From positions 310,001 to 374,000 of the forward strand of contig NW_026251710.1 in the NCBI RefSeq assembly GCF_025024155.1: a stretch of DNA of 64,000 bases, written 5' to 3'. Position 1 is the stretch's first letter; each line of letters begins with the position of its first letter. Of this stretch, positions 31,445-43,748 are shown one piece after another. The notes below the pieces were generated by a model, which saw only the letters and a list, made by a program, of their open reading frames with translations, searched no databases and was not told the origin of the DNA. The stretch is from Gamsiella multidivaricata (lineage: Eukaryota; Mortierellomycota; Mortierellomycetes; Mortierellales; Mortierellaceae). The position numbers and the translations under genes are program-made.

Positions 31445-34400
31445 TTAATGATTTTCACCATAACTCAAGAACCCCGGCATGTCCTGCCCAAGCTCCAGAA
31501 TACTGTCCCTCAATCCTGCCTGCAAATCTTGAGACCCTGCTCCATTCTGATCGTGATAGTTGTTCTTTGGCGGTGGCGGCATCTGCAGCACCACACCCGC
31601 TGCCTCTGCCCCCGATTCTGATCCACCATTCAACTTACTCTCCCGCTTCGTTGGGTTCATCCCCCGGTTATGTGCAGGGTTAAGCGTCGAAGACCCGCGT
31701 CGGTTGTATTGGTGTCCCGCAGCATTTGCAAAACCACCACCACTCGTTCCTGCCTTGACATTATATCCATCCCCTGTAGTCGTGAACCCCGAGAAATCAA
31801 TCCCTAATCCACCACTTCCTTCCTCGCCGATAGATGTACCAGGACTGGGTAAGATCGCCCGAGATCCGCGTTGGGTCGCAACGACTTTTGCCAACGTCGG
31901 TTTCGTGACCTTGGTCGTAATCACCGGAAGCACCGTCGTCACCATCACATCCCCTCCTCCAGCGTTACTCGGAACTGCGGGAGATGGGGACCCACTCAAA
32001 TTTGTCACAAAAAGCGGGCTATCCTGACTGTTGCGCATAGACCGGCGCTGTTGTCGGGCTGCCAAGGCGGTCGAGATGTGCTTCCCGCCAGGTCCAGAAG
32101 GATAGGGTGGTGATCCTACAGAGTCCTCGGTATTGGTGTCGCTCCCGATACTGCTGCCGCCGTACATGGACATGTGCGCGTTGTTGTTGTTGAGGTAGCT
32201 GCCGCGACCGGTGCTGTACATCGACGCATTCCGGACAGTGAGAGAACGCGCAGAGAGAGGATCATAGAGGCTAAAAGATAAATAGGAAAAAAAAAATAGG
32301 AATAAATACGTCAGCAACAAAAATAATACGTCCAAATGCGTTGATGTAAAAAGTCAGCGAATTGTAAGAGCCCTTACGTTGATTCAGGTCGTCCGTTCAT
32401 ATCCAACGGCTCAAAGGATACCCATCTAGAGAGGGACAAAAGAGAATAAACAATCAATATCAAGAAAACAATTGATCACACCTACAGCACCGACAACAGC
32501 ATCATCAAGAAAGAAAAAAAAAAAAAAAAAAAAAAAGAACGCATCGACTCACTGCATGGAATTGACCGAGCGCCGGTAGTGCTCGCCATCCTCGCGACTG
32601 GAAACGGATCCTCCAGGAGAACTTGTGTCCCACCCATTGCTGTTCCGATTGCCCGCCCCATGGCCTGTCGAAACTGCGCCCACAAGTTGCCGGTGTACTT
32701 GCGGGATCGCTCCGCGACTGAATCGAGGGTTGGGTGGGGCCAGATCCATCGACATGCGCACGGGACCTGCCCAGGGCGACATGGTCGACTCTGACGCCAA
32801 TGAGACCGTGATAGAAGAATTGTCATCTTCGTCCAAACACAGGTCTCGAGGGTTGTAGTAGGAGTCACTGGGTCCTTGAGAAGTCTCATTGCCTCTGGCT
32901 GCAACGGCTCCTGCCCCAGTCGCATTTTTTGACTCATTCCGTCCCTGACGGCCACTGTACTGTGAAGACGATCCATTGCTGTTATTCTTGTTTAACCTCG
33001 ATGGCGTTGACGAAGATGCCGACGAGAAATACCCATTCTGTCCCTGACGACCACTGTACTGTGAAGACGATCCATTGCTGTTGTTCTTGTTTAACCTCGA
33101 TGGCGCTGACGAAGATGCCGACGAAGAGAAATACCCATTCACACTTCCATTCTCCGTCAACGTCGTTGCCCCCGGCGAACACGGCTCATTTGTCCGGGAT
33201 TTCGAACGACTCGATTGATACATATCCGATCCTTGCTGATCGCCTTGGTTCTTCTTCTTGTTCGATTTCTTGCCAGATCCCTCCTCCGACTGGAGCAAAG
33301 ACGTTGTGCTCTTAAACGGCCCAGTGGCTAACGAGTGATCCTCGTGCCCGGCGCCATCGTCAGCTCCACTCAACGGATATACGGACCGACTCTTTCGTTC
33401 CGCACCACCCTTGTGACCATGATCTGAAGAATCATCCATTGTTGATGACGTCGGTGATCCCGCCTGGTTCTCCGCAGCTTCCTCCTGAATTCTCGTGCGC
33501 TCGTCGTCCCGCAAGCCCTTCCAGATATAATAAAAGACTCCAGCACCCAGTAATGCAACGCCTGCCAGGATCCCTGCAATGATCACCCAGACACTCACGT
33601 TCGAGAGGTGGTACAGTTTTTGCTCGGCATACAGCGAGATGAAGGTGGCATTGTCGATCCAAGTGCCCGACTCCATGCTGAAAAAGTATGGCGTTGCTCC
33701 AGCCATCGCCAGCGTGTTATTTCCAGTTGCAGCTCTCGTGATCCCGCCATGCACAATCATAAACCCGGCCTGGGAACCGACCGCCAATCCTGCATGTTGA
33801 GCGCGCGCGGTTGGGACAACGCTCGTCGGAAGGGTCTCCGGTTGAGTGATTTTGGTGATAGTGATGAACGGCAGTTTGGTCGCGTCGAGTTTATATAGGT
33901 CTTGAAAGAACTGTGTTCCTGCGGCGTTGGTCCCTCCGAACATGTACAGTATATTGGTGTCCGAAACATCCGTCACAAGCGAATGGCCCGTCCGACTCCC
34001 AGAGATGGCATCCTCATCGTTGGCCCAGATCAACTCTGCGGGCGCGTAGATTGCGGATGAGACCGAAAAGAAGACACAATCTGAGTCCAGGGCTGCGGTT
34101 GCCGAGACGGTGCTGATCCCGTAGCAGGACACGATCCGATCAATCCCTGCTCGTGCTGATGCGTGTCCGTATCGCGCTAGGCCCTTGGTGCGGTTAGACC
34201 AGGTCTTGGCTGAAAGGTCGAAGGTCGGGGTATCTGTTACTGCCGCCATGGATGCTCCTGTTCCTGTCCGCCCGCCAAAGGCCCAAAGGTTGTTTCCAAA
34301 CTGGACCAAACTATGACCAGATCGTCCTACCAAGGGTCCAACAACTCCGCCTGGACCGTTTCCTGTAACATTGTTCCCGTTGGGAGTGACAGCACCGGTG

Positions 34401-34969
34401 GCAGGGTCTATCCATTGAATTGCATCCGCCAACGAATTCGCCGCAGTCTGTCCGAAACTAACACCGATCTTTGCAGAATCCGTAGCCGATGCCGAGGCTG
34501 TCCTGTTGGATGTTGCGACATGGTTGAAGATACCAAGTGAGGTCGGTGTCTCGGTGAAGAGGAGCTGGGTGAGATTGAGGGCCGAGATGGATTTCAGTGG
34601 AGAATTGTCTGTTGTGGCAGCAGTGCCCAGGCCGCCAACAAAGTAGACGGTATCCTGGATGAGGGTTGCGCTGTGCCTGCGTCGGGGTACGGTGGTGGGT
34701 GATGGAGCTGCGGTTGTGTTGGTTGTGAGAGTGGAAAGGAGGAGGAAGGAGAAGAGGATGGCGGACAAAAAATGGAGGCCCCGCGCGTGTATTTTAATTT
34801 GATTGTATGCCTGTTGCTGCGTCCGTCTTTGTGACACTGAAGAGGATATGCAAGATGAGGATGGGGATGCGGATGAGGAAGAGGATGTAGGAGGGGTGGG
34901 ATCAGGAAGCATCATTGTCATTGTGGTAGGTGAATGGGGTGAATGGGATGAATGGCAATGGGCAGCCAT
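31445..34969 (-). CDS. Kelch-repeat single-pass membrane protein
   Basis: Three exons (32553-34969, 32378-32425, 31445-32270) give 1096 residues from ATG 34969. A hydrophobic segment near residue 65-90 (LHFLSAILFSFLLLSTL) looks like a signal anchor or late signal peptide. Kelch-type blades follow: RRRHSATLIQDTVYFVGG, GRSGHSLVQFGNNLWAFGG, SRTGHSLVTDVSDTNILYMFGG. A transmembrane helix (VWVIIAGILAGVALLGAGVF) leads to a long Ser/Asn/Gly-rich cytoplasmic tail. This resembles the large family of extracellular kelch membrane proteins of Mortierella-like fungi; the ligand is unknown. The tail holds a near-perfect duplication (32940-33140). The start is uncertain: a later Met in the Ser/Pro-rich N-terminus is possible. 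Confidence 0.85.
32940..33140. repeat. Two tandem ~100-bp units in the kelch gene tail
   Basis: Two adjacent units of about 99-102 bp differ at a few bases plus a 3-bp indel. Each encodes FSS..SSxPSRLNKNNSNGSS followed by SQYSGRQG. This is in-frame expansion of a disordered region. Confidence 0.9.
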
Positions 34970-37900
34970 CCTGGCCAAATGGGCAGCGAGGACTTGCGGA
35001 GACACAACACTGGGGTGCCTGAAGTGAGTGGTGTGTGCGAAGGCGGTGTGAGGAAGATGTGGGCGAGGGGGATAGTGCTGCCTGTGGGTGGGTTTGCGAG
35101 GAGGAGGAGGAGGAGAGAAAGTGAGAGTGCGTGTGTGTGTCTGCTGGGTGTGCCTCTGCGTGGGGCGGGTGGGGGAGGTGCTGGTGGGAGGGATGGGATC
35201 CGGGCTGGAGATGAGATGGAGGGAAGGAAGGATGGCGATGATGGGTGTCTGTGTCGGACGACGCTGCTGGGGTCCTTTTCCTTGTCCTGGTTGGTGGGAT
35301 GCGTATGAAATTAAATTTTATTCAAAAGGGCGCGCCGGTTCCTGAAAGTCAAAAATGAAACCAAGGCACCCACTGTACAATTGCGCCCATCTTTCTTTTT
35401 ATCGATTTGTATCTGCACACGATACAAAGTACAAACAAATAAACAAACAAGCGAGGGAACCTAGCGCTGTAGACACGAATGCAACGGCACGACCCAGCAT
35501 TAGACTACCCACTGTACATTCAACCGACTACATTTGCATCGCGACATCCCAGTAATTGAATGTGCCAAAAGCAAGGTGCTATTGACATCCAATATTACTG
35601 GAATGTGTCATTTTAGACCCCCGCCCACGTTCCGCCCTTTGCTTACTTACACAGGTGCTGCTGTCCACCGTATGCTCTACGTGTAACGCACTCTTTTTTT
35701 GCTGGGCCTCACTTGAGCACGCGCTAATTGGACGAGCACCCCATTTCACGGAGAGACGACGGCTTTGGACCCTCAAAACAACAGAAACTACGGCACACTG
35801 CCCTGTGCTATGTAACAAACCACAGGAACTGTTCAGAGCATCTCTCCGCGCGCTCTTTCTTTGTCTTCTGTGCTCTCGCTCTCCCCCTTTGGCCTTTGAG
35901 CCCTTTCTCCATGTCTCTTTCTCTTCCTCACTGTATTCCTGGACCCTTTCCTCTCCAATGAAGACGAACAGGGTCCGTTTGAGGATTTTCGCGGAGACAA
36001 AAAAAAAAAAACAACTGAACCTTTTTTGAGCAAGTCTAGAAAGTATAGGCCATGTTTGTCCCCCCCCCCCCCCCCCCCCCCTAGCTGCAGGTAGAATTCA
36101 GAAATAGAGTGCTCAGAATGCCAATATGACTTGACAGGTCTAGTCCCTAGACTATATGTGTTTATCCAGAATTGGCTCACAACACGGTGCATATTTGATC
36201 TTTAGGAGGAGGGGCGTGATCTGCGCATTCAGAGCCGCTACTTCAACATGTTCATGGTAATGCAACAAGCCGGCGCATCTGGCTTCCCTTTGCCCAAAAT
36301 AAAGCGTCCTAATTACACAAAAGCAAACATGCTCGATGTCGCGTTAGGTTAGTGTAGCAATGTTCAGTCTGTCCCTTTAGACGAACTGGTGAGTTCCTGG
36401 TAAACTATACGAACGGTTTGGTGGAATCCCTTAGACTCTATATGCAGATTGGAATGGCATTATGCGCGCCAAGCAGCTCAATTAGTCAAGTAAAGCCCCC
36501 CCTCCCCTCCCCCCTCCCCCCCACAAAAAAAAAAAAAAAAAATGGCGGCGAATCGAAGTCAACTTCCTTCCTTGAATGCCCCTGGGCCCAGAAATCATAA
36601 TAAACTGGCACCCCTAGTCTAAAGACAACAGCATCTTTACGCAAGAAACTCGATCTTTCTGAATAGATCGGGATACTTAATCTTGTTGCACAAGCAGATA
36701 ATAAATCTCCGCTCGTCTCAACTCTCCTCCTGGAAATGGCGATTCTAGCTCTGCAACTCGCGACCTCCTCCGTCCAACAAAAAAAAAAAAAAAAAAAAAA
36801 ACCTAGTCATTACGGATATTTCAGCTCAAATGCCCCATAGTAAACTACTGCCTTCATTCAAAAATAACGGCGCTTGACTCAATAACGTAGACCGTTCAAG
36901 TCGCGCGTAGTGTGACCGATTTGTTGCTTCCATAGCGAGAATGCTTCAAGCCCTAGTCGGGAAACCCCTCTCCCAATTGAAGAAGCTGGATAGGTTTAGC
37001 AGATATCTCAGCAAGCACGTACCGATATTTAGAAAAGTGAAACCAAGTCTTTCGCTTTAGCTACCCTGGACACATTATAAATGGCGAACAGACGTCTTGA
37101 ATGGAACAACAGTTTGGTCGGGAAGGAGGGGGATAGTACGCAAGCAATTGTGGCTGCACCGACTGTACTACGATGAATATAGTAGGTATCTCGAAGAGCT
37201 ACATTTTCTTTTTGTCTATCCAAAGGACATCCAATTGAAAAGGATAGCGACGAATTCAGCGCGGAGACCAGCGACCTGGCCGAATAATGTCTTTCGAGCA
37301 CACTCCAGTCGACTCTCCCCTCCCGAGCTTCCCAATCTCCAAGAGCGCCAAGTTAGATATGACTGCAACCCGGTTTGTAGAGGGAGCGAAAGGTGAGCGG
37401 AATGGATCTTGTTCCGATACCCTGGAAAATACAAAGCGGATGTGCTTGAGCGCCATTCAGCTCTCATTTTCACCGCGGAGAAACTATAAGTTTGGTGCTT
37501 GGCTATTTAATTTAAAAAAAAAAAAAATGACCCGGGGGTTTCGCTGCATAAGATCGCGATCGTATCTTGCAACTCTTCATTCGATCAAGTAAACGACTTT
37601 GCCTTGAATTGAGAGGGAGACATGTTGTGTACGTGTGTTCTGTTCGGATTGCAAAAGATGCCTGCGGGAACCCATTCTTGACCGCGTTCATCTCTATCAT
37701 AAGAAATTCAGTTCTTTCCAAATGAAACTTTTTTTTACAGAGCAAAAAGGGCGATAATCCCAGTCTATTAGGAAGGATGTCCGACTTCCTGACAGATGCA
37801 ATCCGGTTGGGAATATTCTTATACATATTTACAATGGAGGCAAAGAATCAGAACATGGCGCTGGAAGTGACCAGAGTTCAGCGCTAATCTCACTAGTTGT

Positions 37901-39360
37901 TTGTTAAACCTAATAGTCCATTTTTCAATAAATACTTTCTGACAACGCCCTACACGGGCTGTGTTTATTAATTTTAAATTTACTAAATTAATTATTGATG
38001 TCTCTCCTTCCTGCCGACGGGTCATCGACCCAATTGCTGCGTAAAACAAGCAAGCACACACGCGACGCACAGGACAATGTCCGGCAGAAGTGGAAGAAGA
38101 GAGCGATTTTCTAACAGAGTGCGCCATTAATACTATGGACTGCGAAATGAACTTTTCTGTCTTTGCTGGCGCGGAACCAAAGTTGAGCGGCCTTATGTTC
38201 AGTGGGCGTCATTCAGATCACAACGGCCATTTAGAGTAAGCCAAAACGTACTACTGGTGTACATGCAAGGACCCTTTTTCCGAGCTCAAAGGTGGGCCTG
38301 ACATTGTATGCAGATTACCATCGACGTACTTATATGGTGCCATGACAAACAAGTGCATGCAGGATTGCCATTTTTGGTTCCAGACGGGAGTGTACCCATG
38401 CCTTGTTACCAATGCATGTCTGGTGCGTTTGGAAAAACAGGCGTGAGATACATCACACGCCAGAGTGCAAGTGTAGGGGATGTTCGAGGTCAGACGAACA
38501 CAATGAACGCAAGCAATGATGAATGCATACCATTCAGTTCAATAGATAGTAAGGATGAGAATGAATGACGGAACGACAATATCGCACTCATCGTGAGATT
38601 TTTTTCCCTTTTCGACGAGGCAACGCTGTTTCAAGAGCGCCAAGGTTTAGTGTGCGCTTCACAGTATTGGATTGAATACAACTCAATCGCATCCATGCTT
38701 CCATATCGGCACCGCTTTATTTTATTTATTTTTTTGCTTCGTCCGCATCGTTGCTGTTGTAGTTGAACCGCCTTGTACGCTGGTACTTGATCAGCATGTC
38801 ATCTATGTGATACTATTGAGAACGCTATTCCTCTTATATTGTGTTGAGGCACAGGGCTGCTGATGTGGGAGCGACCTTTATTCCATGTCTTCCTTCCTTT
38901 CTCTTCTCTTTCGCTCCCATCCTCCCATCCTTTTTCGCTTCCTTCTTCGCCTCTTGCGAGTGAAAGTGCTACAGCAGGGTATTCATTTAGAGGCAGGGCA
39001 TGCATTCGAAGGCAGGGTGCGTAGATCGATGCGTAGTAGCGCTGTGTAACAGAGCAAACGATAAGAACTCTATGCTAAATCTTTGTTCCAAATCCGGTAA
39101 TGCTGTGCTCCGTGCTAGCTCGTCATTTTTGCTGGACATGGATCAAAACGCGCTTTATTGCACACATGGCCATGCTGCTCTGTCATCCTTCTTTGCGCTA
39201 CCCATCGATGCTTTTTTTTTAATGCCTCTCTTCATTGATTCTCATCTATGCCCCCTTTCAACCTTTGTTCTCTCACCCTTTGCCTGCTCACTTCTCTCCT
39301 CACGTCTTTGTGCCTACTTTGAGGGGAAGTTGGTGTTTGACTTGCCAAGGCACGATGATA
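34970..39360. other. Gene-poor stretch, start of the repeat-rich island
   Basis: About 4.4 kb without a gene I can support. Positions 35030-35250 are G/purine-rich (CT-rich upstream of the kelch start). Further on there are A-runs near 36000, 36524 and 36779, a C-run at 36060, and short scattered open frames with no homology I recognise. The composition is patchy and AT-rich compared with the flanking genes. It could hold decayed mobile DNA. Confidence 0.5.
36060..36082. repeat. Homopolymer run of about 23 C
   Basis: An uninterrupted C-run, preceded about 50 bp upstream by a 12-A run. A similar C-rich tract lies at 36497-36522. Confidence 0.85.
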
Positions 39361-39618
39361 TCACAGTCCTGTGACTTGACGTTGTTTGACCACGTCTTCT
39401 CCAGGCGCACGAATAAAGTCGCCAAGCTCCTTGGTGTAGTTGAGTCTTGCTTCGTTATCCTTGAGACTGAGAACAGCGCGGTTGGCCTCTTCGGAATACC
39501 TTATGTGATGCTCGATTTTGGTTGTGGGGTCCATAGTGCCGACGGTGGGTAGGTGGTTATCAAGAAGCCGAGGTAGGCCAGGAATGTTTGGATTTTCGTT
39601 CGAAGCATTTTCAGGCAT
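39361..39618 (-). CDS. Small hypothetical protein or gene fragment
   Basis: An open frame of 85 codons with mixed, protein-like composition (KIEHHIRYSEEANRAVLSL, LNYTKELGDFIRAPGEDVV). An AT-rich ATATAAAT lies about 110 nt upstream. I do not recognise it. It sits at the left end of a row of decayed minus-strand coding pieces (39720-39840, 40121-40315), so it may be one more fragment rather than a live gene. Confidence 0.4.
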   Translation of the reverse strand: MPENASNENPNIPGLPRLLDNHLPTVGTMDPTTKIEHHIRYSEEANRAVLSLKDNEARLNYTKELGDFIRAPGEDVVKQRQVTGL

Positions 39619-39719
39619 TTGGGGCCAGATTGCAATGTTAAGAATAAGGAAGAGATAAGAATCGAGTGTGAAAATATTATGGAGTAGAAAAGAGATAGTA
39701 CGTGGGAAGTTTAAGAAAA

Positions 39720-39842
39720 AAAAAAAGATTTATATTCCTGGCCGAAAGTATTCAATGACGCAAGGCTTTCTTTAATGGCTCCTCGAGCATCCTCATGTCG
39801 CTCGAGGTCTGCGGCTGAGGCCTCGTCAAAAGTGGCTCGACT
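39720..39842 (-). pseudogene. Decayed coding fragment, unknown
   Basis: The minus strand reads about 37 codons of coherent acidic/helical sequence (ADLERHEDARGAIKESLASL) after an in-frame TGA. There is no start codon and no homologue I recognise. It lies between the D5-like fragment and the small frame at 39361. Confidence 0.35.
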
Positions 39843-40120
39843 GCATCATTGATCCAGAGTAACAGTACTTTGAAAAAAGGTTACAATAAACTGCAGTTTT
39901 TTGTTTTCGTGCCTTCACTCCATGATATACGTTGTCTTTTAAACGGTCGTCCTAGTGAAATACGAAGGCAGCTGTCGGGGCTATAGAATGAAGTACACAC
40001 TTGTGCCATATTGGGCAGATCCTTTATTAGGATTACGCTAAATAGAAAAGACTGTCTGGCGACCTATATAAAGGCTATTAAAGACCCCTCTCTTATCCGG
40101 TATTAGAAAGTAAATATAAA

Positions 40121-40315
40121 CCTTAATATATCGCACAGGCCACCACGCTGCTCGCCAGTCTTTAGTTCAACGACTCCGTTCTTGACGAGCAAAATGTCTG
40201 GATTCTTGTCTAGGCGTGATTCCAGAACCTCGTCTGCGTAGAGTATGCGCTAGTACTCTAGGATGGTCTTCAAGTTCACACTCTTGTCCACATATGCATA
40301 GCCCTTGGCAAACTG
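40121..40315 (-). pseudogene. Fragment resembling a D5-type viral primase-helicase, broken by a stop
   Basis: The minus strand encodes about 65 residues containing ESRLDKNPDILLVKNGVVEL followed by KTGEQRG. This matches the pattern LD-x-NP-x-L(L)-x-x-(K/N)NGV-x-(D/E)L-x-TGE-x-R at the D5_N to helicase linker of poxvirus/NCLDV D5-like and phage primase-helicases. An in-frame TAG (40250-40252) interrupts it, and no Walker A motif is found next to it. It is a dead remnant. The identity rests on one motif recognised by eye. Confidence 0.45.
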
Positions 40316-40802
40316 TTTGCACTGTTAAGGAGGTTGCGCACTCTCCATCGACTTAATTTTTATAGAGGAAAAAAACAAAACAAGCCTTATGGACATCTTT
40401 CGAACCTTGATGCTCCCATCGACTGGATTGCGACTTACATGGTGGTGGTTAAGTCGGCTCATTTTTGCGTGCGATTTCCTTTTTTTTTTTTTTTTTCATC
40501 GCCCTACCTCCTTTTCCACTGCCAACGGCTACCCTTTTCACAAATGAACAACTTCTTGCATAGCATCCAGGTTTGCTTGGGAAGAGGGAAATCCACGACA
40601 TCATTTTATTTGGTTGATCCGCCTACTCTTGAGGTGTATCTTACATCTAGGGCTTTGTGGGATGAGACTAGGGTGGTTATGACGGCACCTATTGCATTCA
40701 ACGAGCCTTGGGATATAGAGTGGTTTTATTAAAAAAATGTGCTTTCAAGAACGCTCCATGAGTTCCTACATAATACTTGGTCGCGTTTGAAGACTGTTGA
40801 GA

Positions 40803-41947
40803 CTAACTCCTGAAATTGCCTGTTAGCATTCTGACCTCAGCTGCCAACGACTCCACTGACTGCGCAACTATTTGAACCTGCTCCCCAACAATCTGTACCT
40901 GGCTCAGGATTGCGTTCGTGTTGTCAGTCGGATGAAGGGTCACAAGCTCTTTCAGCTGGCGCATCTCATTTGAGAGTCCATTGTACTGTTGGTCAATTTC
41001 CGTGAATTTTCTTTTTGATATTTCAAATGTGCCCATGAGGCCGTGGCGCACTTCTCCTGTAAAGGCAGTAGACTCGGTATACGCTTCTTTGTTGATACGT
41101 GGTGGCTGCTTAGAAGATGCCGTGGCAGATTCTGCCTGATCAGGCGTATCATTCCTTTTGCCTTCGATCTTGGCGCTTAGTGGCAGCATGCAGTTTACGA
41201 TTGCGTCGATGTTCCTGGACTTTGGCTCTCCTTCCGTGATCAGCCACCTCATGCTTCTGTGCTTCTTGACGACAGTGAACTCGCGGTGCAAATCATACAG
41301 CTGCTTGGCAAGATCCGAAAGCAGAGTGGGCTGGAACCGACTTCCTGTCCCGAGCGCGAGGATCTTGTCTAATTCCTCATAACTCTTGATGAGGCGAGTG
41401 TACATTGACCTCAGTGCTAGACCAGTCACCTTCCGCAGCATTGGCTCCTGTTCCGCAAGCTCCTGGGCCAGGTTCCTGAAGCTCCTGCTATCTCGCGCAG
41501 TCGAGAACGAGTCCTTCTCACTGGTAATCTCAAACATTAACTCGGGTAGTCTGCCAACGAGGAATAAAGTGGCCACGAATACACGTCGTTGATTCGTTCC
41601 ATCTCGATTGTGCCGTAGAGCACAAAACCGGGGTGAACTGCCTTCTCCACCTGAACCACCGCCCTCCTCTGCCTCATCATCTCCTGAATTCTCGCCGTTT
41701 GTTACGGCAGATCCGTCTTCTACGAATACACGCAAGACTTAGCAATGGCACATAAATAACAATCTGTAGACTTGAATGGATGAATCATCATCAAACCTTC
41801 GGGCTCGACTACTTCCTGGTTATTCATCAACGCGACAGCGTCGGGCGGGTCGCGGAAGATTTTATTAAATTTCCGGTATGGTTCCGCTTGGCCACTAGTC
41901 GCGGTCGTGGTCCTTGTCCTTTTCTTTTTGGCTGATCTTTCGGTCAT
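40803..41947 (-). CDS. Orphan two-exon protein, unknown function
   Basis: Exons 41797-41947 and 40803-41719 give 355 residues. The N-terminus is basic (MTERSAKKKRTRTTTATSG) and could be a nuclear signal. A Gly/Glu-rich linker follows. The main body is helical, with a predicted coiled coil near the C-terminus (EISKRKFTEIDQQYNGLSNE, then heptad-like LSQVQIVGEQVQIVAQSVES). Codon usage and intact splicing suggest a live gene, unlike its decayed neighbours. No domain is recognised. It is the only intact gene in the 35-46.6 kb island. Confidence 0.65.
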
Positions 41948-42171
41948 TGTGTGAAAATGAAATGAGGTTGTTGGCGCAAATGAAGGACGGAGAGACGCCG
42001 ACTTACTTTGTGGTCATGACGGTTTATTTGCGCTGTCACAAGTCAAGGCACACAAATTAACAAAGTGCCTTGAAATAAACTATCCATTCCTTCTTCGACC
42101 GCCGCAACGATACCCATCATCAATCTTCCTATCCCTTTTCTCACCTTCGCTCGCTCCTCCTTCCTTGTGCT

Positions 42172-42474
42172 TCAGCTGAGTTTCATTCCCCTTCGTTTTT
42201 CCGTTTTTATGTCAGGTAGCACTAGGTTGACCACCATGTCTCCTTGCCACCACAATATCACTGGTGACAGGGCGTGTCTGTTCGACGGCAGCGTTGGAGT
42301 GCATTCTATATGAAGCCCCCGAGGGGACAACTCCGCATCGCGATTTCTCTCTGACGGATTCCAATACTGTGCAGAGTTTTCGTCATTGCTAGAAGCTCTG
42401 TATGGCATGCGCGTCGGAGGTGCCTGATAATCTGACAGAATATCGAGCAGGAATCTGTCAGATGTTGAGACTTT
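42172..42474 (-). pseudogene. Coding-like terminal fragment, unknown
   Basis: A minus-strand frame of about 100 codons without its own credible start (contains FLLDILSDYQAPPTRMPYRA and PVILWWQGDMVVNLVLPDIK), ending in a stop at 42172. A possible acceptor (CATCTGACAG) precedes it, and a 21-A run in the sense direction lies just upstream. It reads like the last exon of a lost gene. Not recognised. Confidence 0.4.
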
Positions 42475-42699
42475 CCGTTTTTTTTTTTTTTTTTTTTTTG
42501 GCTAGCATTAATGTGTACAGTCGTTTTCAGCATCTTGAGCATCTAGTAGGCCCTTAATGCCATATAGTGCGGGACATATACTCGCGACTGTGCTTAGAAA
42601 ACGCTGAAGCTCAAACCCCTTTGAATTAGAGGTCGTATTGACAAACGGCAAACATTTGATTTGTGGAGGGAAAGTTTATACGCACTTTAATGATTCAGA

Positions 42700-43292
42700 C
42701 TTTGATTCAGCGTCTCTTGTTAAAAATTTTTGTTGCGACTAAATATTCAGCGCCTTTAACCCACGTGGGCAGGGTAGCAACACCAGCAGCGAACAAGCGG
42801 GCCATATTCGGAGCGTTTTTCGACGTGGATAAGTTGGACAAGGCCTGTGACAAGCATGGTCTAACATTCTACAAACGGCGAGTAGTATTGAAATGTTGTG
42901 GATTATCCAATGCAATGGTTGTATGTTAATAACAATTTTTTTTAATAGGATCGTCTACGGAAATCAGTACACAATTCGCGTAGTTGGGAATGTCATCTCC
43001 AATGACGGACACCGTTTGGGCCCTGCGAATCGCATACGTATTGGACATCCAATCGTTAGTCAGTTTGAACGGCGAAAGAAGAAGTAAGGAGTGGTCCAGT
43101 CACGAATAAATGGGTATTGGAATATTTTGCGTAGAACTTGGACGCAGAACAAGTGAAGGCAAAGGCGGAGGAACTCGCCACCATGGTGAAGGAAGTAGAG
43201 AACGATACCAAAAGGCATCGGAGGATAATGGGAGCTGAGATATTTTTTTTGGGAATAGGAATGAGTGAGAATGAGATGTGACTCCACACACC
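42700..43292 (+). pseudogene. Degenerate multi-exon coding remnant, unknown family
   Basis: Three coherent pieces. The first runs to 42877 (PLTHVGRVATPAANKRAIFG, then FFDVDKLDKACDKHGLTFYK). The second is 42949-43086 (IVYGNQYTIRVVGNVISNDG). The third is about 43130-43280 (AEQVKAKAEELATMVKEVEN, coiled coil). Pieces 1 and 2 join in frame only with a GC donor (GCGAGT at 42878) and the TAG acceptor at 42948. Pieces 2 and 3 are out of phase at the obvious GTAAGG donor. The third piece ends at a TGA where a related copy has a sense codon. I take it as a decayed member of a repeated family. Confidence 0.45.
43237..43292 (+). repeat. Dispersed repeat family, copy 1
   Basis: Core GTGAGAATGAGATGTGACTC followed by CACACACC, preceded by GAGATATTTTTTTTGGGA. 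It is read as I-F-F-L-G-x-x-M-S-E-N-E-M-stop. Related to copies at 43821, 44462 (inverted) and 45920. Confidence 0.55.
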
Positions 43293-43748
43293 ATGTTGCG
43301 CTTGGAGATAGTTCTTTTACAGTTGTATGGAGCAAGGAAACTCCCAATGTGAATGCTCGAATAATTTGTGTTCCACACTGAATACAAGGGTCTAACACAC
43401 AACTACGCACACTGTAGCGAGTGATCAGCACAACGGTCTCTTGTTCAACTGGAACAAGGAACAAAAGACCGCTGGCTTCGATCCTCCTTTCATACAGGCA
43501 CAACCCCAAAACCTAATATCAAATCCTGCGTACCCTCGGTGGCTGCTGGCCAACAACCACACCGATTGGGTATTTATTTGTATAAAATATAATAGTGAGC
43601 TGGAAGTACACTTATTAAACTAAATATTATACATTGGACTCTGGTGAAATATGTGACGCCTGTCGTGAACCTATGCTTATTCAGAGTCAATATGACCTTT
43701 GCTAAGCACGGCGGGACGGAACAGGGGAAGGTGATATGTGGTTCAGGA

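Noticed and set aside
37287..37592. 101-codon plus-strand open frame
   Set aside because: No recognisable motif, a second frame overlaps it, and it ends in a poly-Lys from an A-run; support is too weak to call.
40334..40732. 132-codon plus-strand open frame
   Set aside because: It runs through a T-homopolymer (poly-Phe) and overlaps the D5-like relic flank; the last 60 residues look plausible but there is no homology or splice support.
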